From NCBI RefSeq assembly GCF_000718025.1, contig NZ_JODS01000020.1, positions 62,001 through 126,000 of the forward strand: DNA of 64,000 nt, in the 5' to 3' direction. The stretch is from Kitasatospora purpeofusca (GTDB lineage Bacteria > Actinomycetota > Actinomycetes > Streptomycetales > Streptomycetaceae). The translations under genes and the position numbers were made by a program. Positions 22,987 through 31,951 of the stretch are shown piece by piece. Each line of letters starts with the position of its first letter. The first letter of the stretch is position 1. Below the pieces are notes generated by a model that saw only the letters and a program-made list of their open reading frames with translations, did no database searches and had not been told where the DNA came from.

Positions 22987-25875
22987 ATGCGAGATCACAC
23001 CAACGACCCCCGGACGGCGATGAACACCCCTGAGCCCGAGCCCTCCGACGACCGGGAGCTGAGCCCCGCCGAGGCCTTCGCGGCCTCCCGCCGCCGGGCC
23101 AAGGAGCAGGCCACCGCCCTGTACGGCTTCCAGGAGCTGTACGACTTCCCGCTGGACGACTTCCAGCTGGAGGCCTGCCGCGCCCTGGAGGCGGGCGAGG
23201 GCGTCCTGGTCGCCGCTCCCACCGGATCCGGCAAGACCATCGTCGGCGAATTCGCCGTCCACCTGGCCCTGCGGGGCGGGCGGAAGTGCTTCTACACCAC
23301 CCCGATCAAGGCGCTGTCGAACCAGAAGTACGGCGACCTGGTCAAGCGCTACGGCGCCGCCAAGGTCGGCCTGCTCACCGGCGACAACAGCGTCAACGGC
23401 GACGCCCCGGTGGTGGTGATGACCACCGAGGTGCTCCGCAACATGCTCTACGCGGGCTCCAGCACCCTCGACGGCCTCGGCTACGTGGTCATGGACGAGG
23501 TCCACTACCTCGCCGACCGCTTCCGCGGCGCGGTCTGGGAGGAGGTCATCATCCACCTCCCCGAGTCCGTCACCCTGGTCTCGCTCTCCGCGACCGTGTC
23601 CAACGCCGAGGAGTTCGGCGACTGGCTGGACACCGTCCGCGGCGGCACCCGGGTGATCGTCTCCGAGCACCGGCCGGTCCCGCTGTGGCAGCACGTGATG
23701 GCCGGCAACCGGATGTACGACCTGTTCGCCAGCCCCGACCGCGACGGCCGGCCGAAGAGCAGCCCGCGCAACCCCGGCAAGGCCGTCAACCCCGAGCTGG
23801 TCCGCCTCGCCCGCAGCGAGCTCGACCGCAACCCCCGCGACCGGTTCGGCCGGGGCCGGGGCCGCTCCATGCCCAACGGCCGCCCCGGCAAGGTCTGGAC
23901 CCCGGGCCGGGTCGACGTCATCGACCGCCTCGACGCCGAGGGCCTGCTGCCCGCGATCACCTTCATCTTCAGCCGGGCCGGCTGCGAGGCCGCCGTCCAG
24001 CAGTGCCTCTCCTCCGGCCTGCGGCTGAACAAGGACGGCGACCGCGCCCGGGTCCGCGCCTTCGTCGAGGAGCGCTGCGCCGACATCCCCGACGAGGACC
24101 TCCACGTCCTCGGCTACTTCGAGTGGCTGGACGGCCTGGAGCGCGGCATCGCCGCCCACCACGCCGGCATGCTGCCCCGGTTCAAGGAAGTGGTCGAGGA
24201 GCTGTTCGTGAAGGGCCTGGTCAAGGCCGTCTTCGCGACCGAGACCCTGGCCCTGGGCATCAACATGCCCGCCCGCTCCGTGGTCATGGAGAAGCTCGTC
24301 AAGTGGAACGGCGAGACCCACGCCGACATCACCCCCGGCGAGTACACCCAGCTCACCGGCCGGGCCGGTCGGCGCGGCATCGACGTCGAGGGCCACGCCG
24401 TCGTGCTCTGGCAGCGCGGCCTCGACCCGGAGGCGCTGGCGGGCCTCGCCGGTACCCGCACCTATCCGCTCAAGTCCTCGTTCCGGCCGTCCTACAACAT
24501 GGCCGTCAACCTGGTCTCCCAGTTCGGCCGGCACCGTTCGCGGGAACTCCTGGAGACGTCCTTCGCGCAGTTCCAGGCCGACCGCTCGGTGGTCGGCATC
24601 GCCCGCCAGGTCCAGCGCAACGAGGAGGGGCTGGAGGGCTACCGCGAGTCCATGACCTGCCACCTCGGCGACTTCGAGGAGTACATGGACCTGCGCCGCA
24701 AGCTCAAGGACCGGGAGAACGAGCTCGCCCGCGAGGGCAGCAGCCAGCGCCGCGCCGCCGCCGTCGAGTCCATCGAGCAGCTCAAGCCCGGCGACGTCAT
24801 CCACGTCCCCACCGGGAAGTTCGCCGGCCTCGCGCTCGTCCTCGACCCGGGCCTGCCGCCGGACCGCCGCTCGCCGCGCGGCGGGCCGCGCCACCCCGAC
24901 TACCAGGACGGGCCGCGCCCGGTGGTGCTCACCGCCGAGCGGCAGGTCAAGCGGCTCGCGATGATCGACTTCCCGCACCCGGTCGTCGCCATGGACCGGC
25001 TGCGCATCCCCAAGTCCTTCAACCCGCGCAGCCCGCAGTCCCGGCGCGACCTCGCCTCGGCGCTGCGCACCAAGGCCGGCCACCTGGAGCCCGAGCGGTT
25101 CCGCAAGGGCCGCGCGGCCGCCGCCGACGACGCGGAGATCACCCGGCTGCGCACCGTCCTGCGCCAGCACCCCTGCCACGGCTGCGACGAGCGGGAGGAC
25201 CACGCCCGCTGGTCCGAGCGCTACCACCGGCTGCACCGCGACACCGAGCTGCTGGAGCGCCGGATGCGCTCCCGCACCCACACCATCGCGCGCACCTTCG
25301 ACCGGGTCTGCGGGCTGCTCACGGACCTCGGCTACCTCAGCGGCGACACCGTCACCGACGACGGCAAGCGGCTCGGCCGGCTCTACGGCGAACTCGACCT
25401 GCTCGCCTCGGAGTGCATCCGCGAGGGCGTGTGGAGCGACCTCGCCGCCGCCGAACTCGCGGCCTGCGCCTCGGCGCTGGTCTACGAGTCCCGCCAGTCG
25501 GACGACGCCACCGCCCCCCGGGTCCCGGAGGGCGCGGCGAAGACGGCGCTCGGCGAGATGGTCCGCATCTGGGGCCACCTGGACGCGCTGGAGGAGCAGC
25601 ACCGGATCAACACCGCCGAGGGCGTCGGCCAGCGCGAGCCCGACCTCGGCTTCGCCTGGGCCGCCTACCGCTGGGCGCTCGGCCACTCGCTGGACCAGGT
25701 CCTGCGCGACGCCGACATGCCGGCCGGCGACTTCGTCCGCTGGACGAAGCAGCTGATCGACGTCCTGGGCCAGATCCAGGACGCCGCCGGCGAGGACGCC
25801 GAACTGCGCAGGACCGCCCGCAAGGCGGTCGACGGCCTGCGCCGCGGCATCATCGCGTACTCCTCCGTCGGCTGA
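22987..25875 (+). CDS. helY: Superfamily II DEVH-box RNA helicase (HelY/Ski2-like)
   Basis: A 962-residue Ski2/Mtr4-like helicase. Motif I is VAAPTGSGKT (about residue 76), motif II DEVH (about 170), motif III SAT (about 200), and motif VI QLTGRAGRRGID. A long linker of about 250 residues and a C-terminal DSHCT domain follow. It probably unwinds structured RNA in turnover or ribosome maturation. ATG 22987 is 9 bases after TAACCT (22972-22977) and lacks a Shine-Dalgarno sequence, so it may be leaderless; an in-frame ATG at 23020 is an alternative. Confidence 0.92.
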   Translation: MRDHTNDPRTAMNTPEPEPSDDRELSPAEAFAASRRRAKEQATALYGFQELYDFPLDDFQLEACRALEAGEGVLVAAPTGSGKTIVGEFAVHLALRGGRKCFYTTPIKALSNQKYGDLVKRYGAAKVGLLTGDNSVNGDAPVVVMTTEVLRNMLYAGSSTLDGLGYVVMDEVHYLADRFRGAVWEEVIIHLPESVTLVSLSATVSNAEEFGDWLDTVRGGTRVIVSEHRPVPLWQHVMAGNRMYDLFASPDRDGRPKSSPRNPGKAVNPELVRLARSELDRNPRDRFGRGRGRSMPNGRPGKVWTPGRVDVIDRLDAEGLLPAITFIFSRAGCEAAVQQCLSSGLRLNKDGDRARVRAFVEERCADIPDEDLHVLGYFEWLDGLERGIAAHHAGMLPRFKEVVEELFVKGLVKAVFATETLALGINMPARSVVMEKLVKWNGETHADITPGEYTQLTGRAGRRGIDVEGHAVVLWQRGLDPEALAGLAGTRTYPLKSSFRPSYNMAVNLVSQFGRHRSRELLETSFAQFQADRSVVGIARQVQRNEEGLEGYRESMTCHLGDFEEYMDLRRKLKDRENELAREGSSQRRAAAVESIEQLKPGDVIHVPTGKFAGLALVLDPGLPPDRRSPRGGPRHPDYQDGPRPVVLTAERQVKRLAMIDFPHPVVAMDRLRIPKSFNPRSPQSRRDLASALRTKAGHLEPERFRKGRAAAADDAEITRLRTVLRQHPCHGCDEREDHARWSERYHRLHRDTELLERRMRSRTHTIARTFDRVCGLLTDLGYLSGDTVTDDGKRLGRLYGELDLLASECIREGVWSDLAAAELAACASALVYESRQSDDATAPRVPEGAAKTALGEMVRIWGHLDALEEQHRINTAEGVGQREPDLGFAWAAYRWALGHSLDQVLRDADMPAGDFVRWTKQLIDVLGQIQDAAGEDAELRRTARKAVDGLRRGIIAYSSVG

Positions 25876-25888
25876 CCCGCCCGGAGCC

Positions 25889-25935
25889 CCGACGCCGTCG
25901 GCCCCCCGCCCCGAGCGGTGGGCCGACGGCGTCGG
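25889..25935. terminator. Bidirectional hairpin terminator
   Basis: A perfect 16-bp stem (CCGACGCCGTCGGCCC and its complement) between the convergent helicase and ZapE genes. Confidence 0.75.
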
Positions 25936-25941
25936 CGTTCC

Positions 25942-26970
25942 TCAGGACCGGTCGAGGAGCCGGAGGCGGCTGAGGGTGCGGTTGATGTCCAGGGGGAGCG
26001 AGTCCCCGCCGAGGGCGTCGGCCAGCGGGGCCTCGGCGACGAGGTGGAGCCGGGCGTCGCGGTCGTGCAGGACGTCGACGAGATTGGCGAAGCGCTGGGC
26101 GCTGTCGCGGTCGGCCGAGGACAGCCGCGGCAGGCCGGCCAGCACCCAGGAGTCGAAGCGGTCGGCCAGGGCCAGGAAGTCGATGGTGGAGGTGCGCGCG
26201 CCGCACAGCTCGTGGAAGTCGAACCAGACCAGCCCGTCGCGCACGGCGCGGGCGGTGACGGTGCGGCCGCCGACGTCCAGCTGCCGGCGCTCCTCGGCCG
26301 AGGGCGGTTCGAGCCCGGCCGCGCGGAGCTGCGCCGGGGTGCCGGGGCACAGGTAGCGGCCGGTCCCGAAGCGTGAACGGGCGCCCCCGGAGGGGCGGTC
26401 GGTACGGTAGTCGCGCGGTCCGGCGACCTCGACGATGTCCAGCGAGGCTTCGAGGAGCCGGATGGTCGGCTCGAACATGTGGTGGTGGACCGGGTTCGGC
26501 AGCAGGCCGGCCGGCGGGTAGTTCGACGTCGCCACCAGGGTGGTCCCGCGTTCGAACAGCGAGCCGAGGACCCGGCCCATCATCATGGCGTCGCCCGGGT
26601 CGTGGACGTGGAACTCGTCGAAGAAGAGCAGCCGGCAGTCGCCGAGGAGCTCCGCCACCGCGAGGTCGCAGGCGTCCCGCTCCCGGCGGTGGCGCGCGTA
26701 CACCGCGTGGAACTCCCGGAAGAACTCGTGGAAGTGCACCCGCCGCTTGCGGGGGAGGGGGAGTGCCTCGTAGAACACCTCGGTCAGCCAGCTCTTGCCC
26801 CGGCCGACCGGCCCCCAGACGTAGAGGCCGCGCGGCGGCGGCCCGGCGAAGAAGCGCCGGCGTCCGGTGACCTCGGCGCCGAGCCGGGCGAGTCGTGCGG
26901 CGGCGGCCCGCTGCGCCTCGTCGAGCGCGAAGCCGGCCTCCTCGGCCGCCTGTTCGAAGGTGTCCAGCAT
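25942..26970 (-). CDS. zapE: Cell division ATPase ZapE (AFG1 family)
   Basis: A 342-residue P-loop ATPase. Walker A is WGPVGRGKSWL (residues 52-62), Walker B is LLFFDEFHVHD and a sensor segment is LVATSNYPPAGL. In E. coli ZapE interacts with FtsZ at the division ring, and in mitochondria AFG1 acts in protein quality control; its actinobacterial role is not settled. The start is ATG 26970 after a G-rich run. It is a monocistronic unit. Confidence 0.9.
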   Translation of the reverse strand: MLDTFEQAAEEAGFALDEAQRAAAARLARLGAEVTGRRRFFAGPPPRGLYVWGPVGRGKSWLTEVFYEALPLPRKRRVHFHEFFREFHAVYARHRRERDACDLAVAELLGDCRLLFFDEFHVHDPGDAMMMGRVLGSLFERGTTLVATSNYPPAGLLPNPVHHHMFEPTIRLLEASLDIVEVAGPRDYRTDRPSGGARSRFGTGRYLCPGTPAQLRAAGLEPPSAEERRQLDVGGRTVTARAVRDGLVWFDFHELCGARTSTIDFLALADRFDSWVLAGLPRLSSADRDSAQRFANLVDVLHDRDARLHLVAEAPLADALGGDSLPLDINRTLSRLRLLDRS

Positions 26971-27050
26971 CTGTGTGCCCCCCGGTACCGGAAGATGACG
27001 GACCGCCAGGTCGCGGGGCGGTCCGCCATGATCATTTCAGAGCGGGGTGC

Positions 27051-27083
27051 GCGCCGGAAGTCGGAGCGGCCGACTTCCGGCGC
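27051..27083 (-). terminator. Hairpin terminator downstream of the wHTH gene
   Basis: A perfect 14-bp stem (GCGCCGGAAGTCGG and its complement) with a 5-base loop, about 50 bp beyond the wHTH stop. Next to it at 27083-27110 is a short GCGGGC repeat tract. Confidence 0.65.
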
Positions 27084-27131
27084 GGGCGCGGGCGCGGGCG
27101 CGAGTGCGGACGCGTGACGTCGGCGGCCGGC

Positions 27132-27476
27132 TCAGGCCGGGGGCGGGCCGGCCGCGTCGAGGCGGTGGACCAGGGCGCGGAGGGCGCGCAGTTCACGGGC
27201 GAGGGCCTCGGCCCCGGCGGTGGTGAGGGTGACCCAGGTGCGGGGGCGGCGGCCGGCGTAGCCCTTGTTCACCGCGACCAGGCCGGAGTCCTCCAGCACC
27301 TTCAGATGCCGGGAGAGGTTGCCGTCGGTGAGGCCGAGCTCCTGCTTGAGGAAGGCGAAGTCGACGCTCTCGGCCTCGCGGGCGATCGCCAGGATGCCCA
27401 GCCGGACCCGCTGGTGGACGGTGTCGTCCAGGGCCAGGGTCGGGTGCTGCTCCTCGGGGTCGTCCACGACGTTCAT
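27132..27476 (-). CDS. Winged-helix transcriptional regulator (HTH_34 type)
   Basis: A 114-residue single-domain wHTH protein. ALDDTVHQRVRLGILAIA leads into the recognition helix LTDGNLSRHLKVLEDSGLV and a wing with GYAGRRPRTWVTLT. This type usually represses an adjacent membrane protein gene. Its ATG overlaps the stop of the upstream membrane protein gene by four bases (27473-27476), so the pair is co-translated. The palindrome upstream of the operon is the likely operator. Confidence 0.88.
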   Translation of the reverse strand: MNVVDDPEEQHPTLALDDTVHQRVRLGILAIAREAESVDFAFLKQELGLTDGNLSRHLKVLEDSGLVAVNKGYAGRRPRTWVTLTTAGAEALARELRALRALVHRLDAAGPPPA

Positions 27477-28246
27477 GGGGTGACCGTACGGGATACGGCG
27501 GGGGTGCGACGCTCGGCGGCCCACTGGGCCAGGCCGGCGACCAGCAGGAGCCCGGCGAGCAGCAGGGCCTTCGATCGGGGGCCGTCGAGCCACGGAAGCC
27601 AGCTGCCACCCGAGGATTCGCCGAGGAGGACGGTGAGCAGCACGGCGTGGACGAGGCCCGTGCCGGCCACCAGCGGGCTGCGCTCGGTGAAGCCGAGGAC
27701 CAGCAGGCCGATGTCGACCATGTACCAGGGTGAGGCGTAGTCGTTCCCGAGGAGGGAGAGCGAGAACGGCACCCGGTCGGCGAAGGCCAACGTGAGCACG
27801 ACGGCGGTGAGCACGACGGCGGTCGCGGCCGTGGCGCCGAGCCAGGCGCTGCGGTGCGGGACGATGCCGCGGGCCTCGCCGCGCCGCCGGTACCAGCGGG
27901 CCAGGGCGAACCAGGCCAGCGGGAGCAGCACGAACCAGACCCCCCAGGCCAGGAAGCGCAGAATCGCACCGTCGAAATCGCTGGTCACGCAGGGGCTGTC
28001 GAGTGCGCCGTGCTGCACGCAGAGATGGTTGTACTCCGCATAGGCGAAAGCTGGGTACGAGGTGATGGTCCGCCCGGTGGCGCCGAAGTTGTAGGCCTCG
28101 CGCGCGATCGGGACGGCCGCCAGGGCCAGCAGTCCGAAGCCGAGCAGCGGGACGCCCGCGCCGCGCAGGCGGGTCCGGGCCCGGGCGCGCAGGCCCTCCG
28201 TCGCGGCGAGCAGGCCGGCCGGGTCGTCGCGGTGCAGTGTGTCCAT
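27473..28246 (-). CDS. Polytopic membrane protein of a wHTH-controlled pair
   Basis: A 257-residue integral membrane protein with about six hydrophobic helices and one extracytoplasmic loop after the first that contains two cysteines (LCVQHG and SPCVTS). I do not recognise a transport family. The genetic pairing, membrane protein followed by an overlapping wHTH gene, is a common actinobacterial module of unknown function. The start is ATG 28246 with AGGGGTGG upstream. Confidence 0.75.
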   Translation of the reverse strand: MDTLHRDDPAGLLAATEGLRARARTRLRGAGVPLLGFGLLALAAVPIAREAYNFGATGRTITSYPAFAYAEYNHLCVQHGALDSPCVTSDFDGAILRFLAWGVWFVLLPLAWFALARWYRRRGEARGIVPHRSAWLGATAATAVVLTAVVLTLAFADRVPFSLSLLGNDYASPWYMVDIGLLVLGFTERSPLVAGTGLVHAVLLTVLLGESSGGSWLPWLDGPRSKALLLAGLLLVAGLAQWAAERRTPAVSRTVTP

Positions 28247-28280
28247 GGTCCACCCCTGGTGACGTCGTGTCAGTACTTAG

Positions 28281-28310
28281 ACTTTGCATCGCAAAGTACA
28301 TTGCAGTCAA
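28281..28310 (-). promoter_or_regulatory. Promoter and 17-bp palindromic operator of the membrane protein/wHTH operon
   Basis: ACTTTGC-ATC-GCAAAGT at 28281-28297 is a perfect inverted repeat. On the minus strand TTGACT (28310-28305) and CAAAGT (28286-28281), 18 bp apart, form a promoter whose -10 lies inside the palindrome, fitting repression by the wHTH protein. Confidence 0.6.
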
Positions 28311-28334
28311 GAGTTCACGTCATGGCAAAGCAAA

Positions 28335-28361
28335 GGGCCCGTCGCGCGGTGCGACGGGCCC
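28335..28361 (-). terminator. Intrinsic terminator of the exonuclease gene
   Basis: An 11-bp perfect stem (GGGCCCGTCGC) with a 5-base loop, followed on the minus strand by TTTGCTTTG. It lies 23 bp past the exonuclease stop. Confidence 0.75.
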
Positions 28362-28383
28362 GGGGGCGGGGGAGGGGCGGCGA

Positions 28384-29316
28384 TCAGCGGGCGGCGAGGG
28401 TCTCCAGGACGCGGTCCAGGGAGGTGCCGAGGCCCCAGCGGGTGGCGAGGTCCTCCAGGGTCATCGGGTCGAGGGGCTCGCGGGGGAGGGCCGGGTCGAA
28501 GTCGGGGAGCGGGGCGTCGGTGGCGACCCGGACCACGGTCGGCGCCACGTCCAGGTAGGCCGCGGCCTCCAGGATGTTGCGGCGCCGGGCCGGGGTGAGG
28601 GCGGAGCCGATGTCCTGGGCGGCGGCGCGGATGCCGGCGAGGTCGCCGTACTCGTGGATCAGCTGGGCCGCCGTCTTCTCGCCGATGCCCTTGACGCCGG
28701 GCAGGCCGTCGCTCGGGTCGCCGCGCAGGGCGGCCAGGTCGGCGTACTGGGCGCCGCCCACGCCGTACTTCTCCCGGAGCAGCGCGTCGTCGGTGATCTG
28801 GAGGTTGCCCATGCCCTTGACGGGATAGAGCACGGTGATCCCGCGGGCGTCGTCGACCAGTTGGAACAGGTCGCGGTCGCCGGTGACGATCTGCACCGGT
28901 CCGGTGGCCCGCGCGGCCAGGGTGCCGATCACGTCGTCCGCCTCGTAGTCGGCGGAGCCGATCCGGGCGATGCCGAGCGCGTCCAGCACCTGCTCGATCA
29001 CCGGGACCTGCGGGGCGAGGGTGTCCGGCACCTCCTCCGCGCCGTCCTCGGCGGCCTCGGCGACCCGGTGGGTCTTGTAGGAGGGGATGAGGTCCACCCG
29101 CCACTGCGGCCGCCAGGCGGCGTCCATGCAGGCGACCAGCTGGTCGGGCCGGTGGTCGTGGACCAGCCGGGCGATGAAGTCCAGCAGGCCCCGGACGGCG
29201 TTGACCGGCTCACCCTGCGGCGAGCGCAGGGTGTCCGGTACGCCGAAGTAGGCCCGGAAGTACAGGCTGGCGGAGTCGAGCAGCATCAGACGGGGTGCGG
29301 TCACGCCTCCGATCAT
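28384..29316 (-). CDS. 5'-3' exonuclease (DNA polymerase I N-domain-like)
   Basis: A 310-residue PIN/H3TH nuclease resembling the isolated 5' nuclease domain of DNA polymerase I. LMLLDSASLYFRAYFGVP opens the fold, acidic clusters in ADYEADDVIGTLA and IVTGDRDLFQLV bind the metals, and the H3TH part contains LPGVKGIGEKTAAQLI. It would remove RNA primers or flaps. I use ATG 29316; GTG 29304 is an alternative but its GGAGG is only one base away. Confidence 0.88.
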   Translation of the reverse strand: MIGGVTAPRLMLLDSASLYFRAYFGVPDTLRSPQGEPVNAVRGLLDFIARLVHDHRPDQLVACMDAAWRPQWRVDLIPSYKTHRVAEAAEDGAEEVPDTLAPQVPVIEQVLDALGIARIGSADYEADDVIGTLAARATGPVQIVTGDRDLFQLVDDARGITVLYPVKGMGNLQITDDALLREKYGVGGAQYADLAALRGDPSDGLPGVKGIGEKTAAQLIHEYGDLAGIRAAAQDIGSALTPARRRNILEAAAYLDVAPTVVRVATDAPLPDFDPALPREPLDPMTLEDLATRWGLGTSLDRVLETLAAR

Positions 29317-29369
29317 GCCGTACCGGGCGGACAGGGACGTGTCGCCGATGCCTGTGCGGGTGGATGCGG

Positions 29370-30410
29370 TCAGTGCTTGTGCGGGCCGGCGCGGTGGACC
29401 GGGCCGTGGGCGTCGGCGCAGTGGTCGGGCGAGAGGTCGCCCGGGGTGGTGATCTGCAGCAGTGCGCCGGCCTCGTCCTCGCCGACGTGGTCGACCTGGA
29501 GCGTGCTGTGCGAGATCCCGTACTCGTCGGCGAGCCTGCGCTGCAGTTCGCGGCGGACGGCGTGGCAGTCCCCGCCGGGGGTGACCAGGATGTGGGCGGA
29601 GAGGGCCGGCTGGTTGGAGGTGATCTCCCAGATGTGCAGGTCGTGGATCTCCTCCACCAGCGGCTGGGCGACCAGCCGGTCCGCGACCGTGTCCGGGTCG
29701 ATGCCCGCCGGTGCGGCCTCCAGGAAGATCCGCCCGGAGTCGCGGACCAGGCCGATGCCGGCCTTGAGCATCAGCGCCACCACGATCAACGAGGCGATCG
29801 AGTCGGCGCGGGCGAAGCCGGTGGTCACCATGATCACGCCGGCGACGGCGGTCGCGATGAACGCGTACAGGTCGGTGAGCACGTGCTGGAAGGCGCCCTC
29901 GACGTTGAGGGAGCTGCGGTTGGCCTTGGACATGCACCAGGCGGCGGCGATGTTGACGACGATCCCGATCAGCGCCGTGACCAGCACCAGCGTGCCGGCC
30001 ACCTCCGGGGGCTCGAACAGTCGGGTGACGGCCTCGTAGCCGAGCCAGGCGGAGAGGATCAGCAGCGTCACCCCGTTGGCCTGGGCCGAGAGGATCTCCG
30101 CGCGCTTGAGCCCGTAGGTGTAGCCGCCGCGCGCGGGGCGGGCGGAGAGCCGCATGGCGATCAGGGCCAGCACGATCGAGGCGGCGTCGGTGAGCATGTG
30201 CGCGGCGTCCGAGATCAGCGCCAGCGACTGGGCGGCGAAGCCGACCACCACCTCGCCGGCCATGAACACCACGATCAGCGCGAGCGCGCTCAGCAGCCAC
30301 CGGCGGTCGGCGTCGGCGGCGACGCCGTGCGAATGCCCGCCGTGGCCGCCCCGGCCGCCGTGCTTGTGGTCATGCTCATGATCATGCTGGGAGTGCTCGT
30401 GGCCGGCCAT
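29370..30410 (-). CDS. Cation diffusion facilitator zinc exporter (ZitB-like)
   Basis: A 346-residue CDF transporter. A His-rich cytosolic N-terminus (residues 4-30) precedes six transmembrane helices. The HxxxD metal sites are in SDAAHMLTDAAS (helix 2) and FQHVLTDLYAF (helix 5), and a C-terminal cytosolic domain carries further His residues and ends PHKH. It exports Zn(II), possibly Co(II) or Cd(II), in exchange for protons. The start is ATG 30410 with AGGAGAGGAC upstream; the longer open frame lacks support. A Zur-like site lies about 110 bp upstream. Confidence 0.92.
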   Translation of the reverse strand: MAGHEHSQHDHEHDHKHGGRGGHGGHSHGVAADADRRWLLSALALIVVFMAGEVVVGFAAQSLALISDAAHMLTDAASIVLALIAMRLSARPARGGYTYGLKRAEILSAQANGVTLLILSAWLGYEAVTRLFEPPEVAGTLVLVTALIGIVVNIAAAWCMSKANRSSLNVEGAFQHVLTDLYAFIATAVAGVIMVTTGFARADSIASLIVVALMLKAGIGLVRDSGRIFLEAAPAGIDPDTVADRLVAQPLVEEIHDLHIWEITSNQPALSAHILVTPGGDCHAVRRELQRRLADEYGISHSTLQVDHVGEDEAGALLQITTPGDLSPDHCADAHGPVHRAGPHKH

Positions 30411-30516
30411 CGAAGTCCTCTCCTGGAGCCCATGAACGCGTGGGGGTAAGGGGCGATGTCCGTGACCGCCCCGCACCCGAAGTGAACCGCACATCGAACG
30501 AAGATCCAAAGGCTGC

Positions 30517-30534
30517 ATTGGAGACCGTTGTCAT
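30517..30534. promoter_or_regulatory. Zur-box-like inverted repeat
   Basis: ATTGGAGACCGTTGTCAT at 30517-30534 has the half-site CGTTGTCAT and resembles actinobacterial Zur/Fur boxes. It sits in the divergent region of the zinc exporter and chrA. In S. coelicolor the CDF gene zitB is known to be activated by Zur. The left half is imperfect. Confidence 0.35.
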
Positions 30535-30593
30535 TGCCGCGTCGTAACCCTCGTGGGGTATCGTCTCGCCGCCATTGACCAGGGGAGAATCGC

Positions 30594-31802
30594 ATGGGGC
30601 CGGACGGACGCAGAGCAGGGGCCGAACGGGTGGTCGGCCTCGGCACGATCGCCCGCGAGTGGGGCCGGATCGGGATCACCGGCTTCGGCGGGCCGCCCGC
30701 GCACATCCTGCTGCTGCGCAAACTCTGCGTGGAGCGGCGGCGCTGGCTGACCGCCGAGGAGTTCGAGGACGGCATCGCGGCCACCAACCTGCTGCCCGGC
30801 CCGGCCTCCACCCAGCTCGCCGTGCTGACCGCGTGGCGGCTGCGCGGTGTGCCCGGCGCGCTGGTCGGCGGGGTCTGCTTCATCGGGCCCGGGCTGGTGC
30901 TGATCCTCGCGCTCGCGGCGCTGTTCCTGGCCGGCGACCCGCCGCTGTGGGTGCTCGGCGCGGCGGCCGGGGCCGGGGCGGCGGTGCCGGCGGTCGCGGT
31001 GCAGGCGGCCACCTCGCTCGTCCCGGCCAGCCTCGGCCGGATCGGCCGGGCCCGGGGCGCCCGCGCCCGCTGGGCCGGGTACGCGCTGGCCGGGGCGGTG
31101 GCGGCGGTGCTGACCGGCCCCTGGCTGGTGCTGGTGCTGATCGCCGCCGGACTGGCCGAGATCGCCGTCCGGGGCGGAGGGAGTGGGACGGGCGACCGGG
31201 GATCGGGCGGATCGGGCGGACGGGCCGTGCTGCCGCTCGCCACCGGCCCGCTCGCCCTGGGCGGGCTCGGCGTGCTCGGGGCGGTGGCCTGGGTGGCGTT
31301 CAAGGTGGGCGCGCTCTCCTACGGGGGAGGGTTCGTGATCATCCCGCTGATGCGGGACGACGCGGTCAACCGCTACCACTGGATGACCGACGGACAGTTC
31401 CTCAACGCCGTCGCCCTCGGCCAGGTCACCCCGGGGCCGGTGGTGCACACCGTCGCGGCGGTCGGCTACGCGGCCGCCGGGCTCGGCGGCGGCCTGCTCG
31501 CGGCGGTGGTCGCCTTCGCGCCGTCCTTCCTCTTCGTGCTCCTCGGCGGCCGGCACTTCGACCGGCTCCGGGCCGACCGGCGGGTGCGGGACTTCCTCAC
31601 CGGCGCCGGACCGGCCGTGACCGGTGCCATCGCCGGCTCGGCGCTGCCGCTGGCCGCCTCGCTCGGGTACGGCTGGCAGTGGGGCGTACTGGCCGGGGCG
31701 CTGCTCTGGCTGGTGCTCGCCCGCCGGGGTGTGGTGCTCGCCCTGCTGGCCGCCGGTGCGGCGGGCGTGCTCGCCGTGGCCGCCGGGCTGCCGCCGGCCT
31801 GA
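30594..31802 (+). CDS. chrA: Chromate transporter family protein
   Basis: A 402-residue long-chain CHR protein with two homologous halves. The first has TGFGGPPAHILLLRKLCV and NLLPGPASTQLAVL, the second has GALSYGGGFVIIPLMRDDAV and LGQVTPGPVVHTVAAVGY. The repeated G-G-P and PGP signatures are diagnostic. Members export chromate, though many actinobacterial copies have untested substrates. ATG 30594 has GGGAG 6 bases before it. It is divergent from the CDF exporter. Confidence 0.9.
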   Translation: MGPDGRRAGAERVVGLGTIAREWGRIGITGFGGPPAHILLLRKLCVERRRWLTAEEFEDGIAATNLLPGPASTQLAVLTAWRLRGVPGALVGGVCFIGPGLVLILALAALFLAGDPPLWVLGAAAGAGAAVPAVAVQAATSLVPASLGRIGRARGARARWAGYALAGAVAAVLTGPWLVLVLIAAGLAEIAVRGGGSGTGDRGSGGSGGRAVLPLATGPLALGGLGVLGAVAWVAFKVGALSYGGGFVIIPLMRDDAVNRYHWMTDGQFLNAVALGQVTPGPVVHTVAAVGYAAAGLGGGLLAAVVAFAPSFLFVLLGGRHFDRLRADRRVRDFLTGAGPAVTGAIAGSALPLAASLGYGWQWGVLAGALLWLVLARRGVVLALLAAGAAGVLAVAAGLPPA

Positions 31803-31886
31803 GCCTCCGGTCCGTACGTGCGCTCGGTCCGTACGGACCCCCGGGGTCGCACAAGCATTCAGCCTCCGGCGTGAACCTGGGGCGGG

Positions 31887-31915
31887 GGGCTCACTCGACC
31901 GGGTGAGCCCGGTTT
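31887..31915 (+). terminator. Hairpin terminator after chrA
   Basis: GGGCTCAC and GTGAGCCC pair as 8 bp around an 8-base loop, followed by GGTTT. This separates chrA from the lipid cluster. Confidence 0.55.
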
Positions 31916-31951
31916 GCGCGCCCCTGTGCGCCTGCGCCACGATCGGCACCC

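Noticed and set aside
22903..25686. A 927-codon open frame opposite the helicase gene
   Set aside because: Composition is artefactual and the helicase motifs on the other strand are complete.
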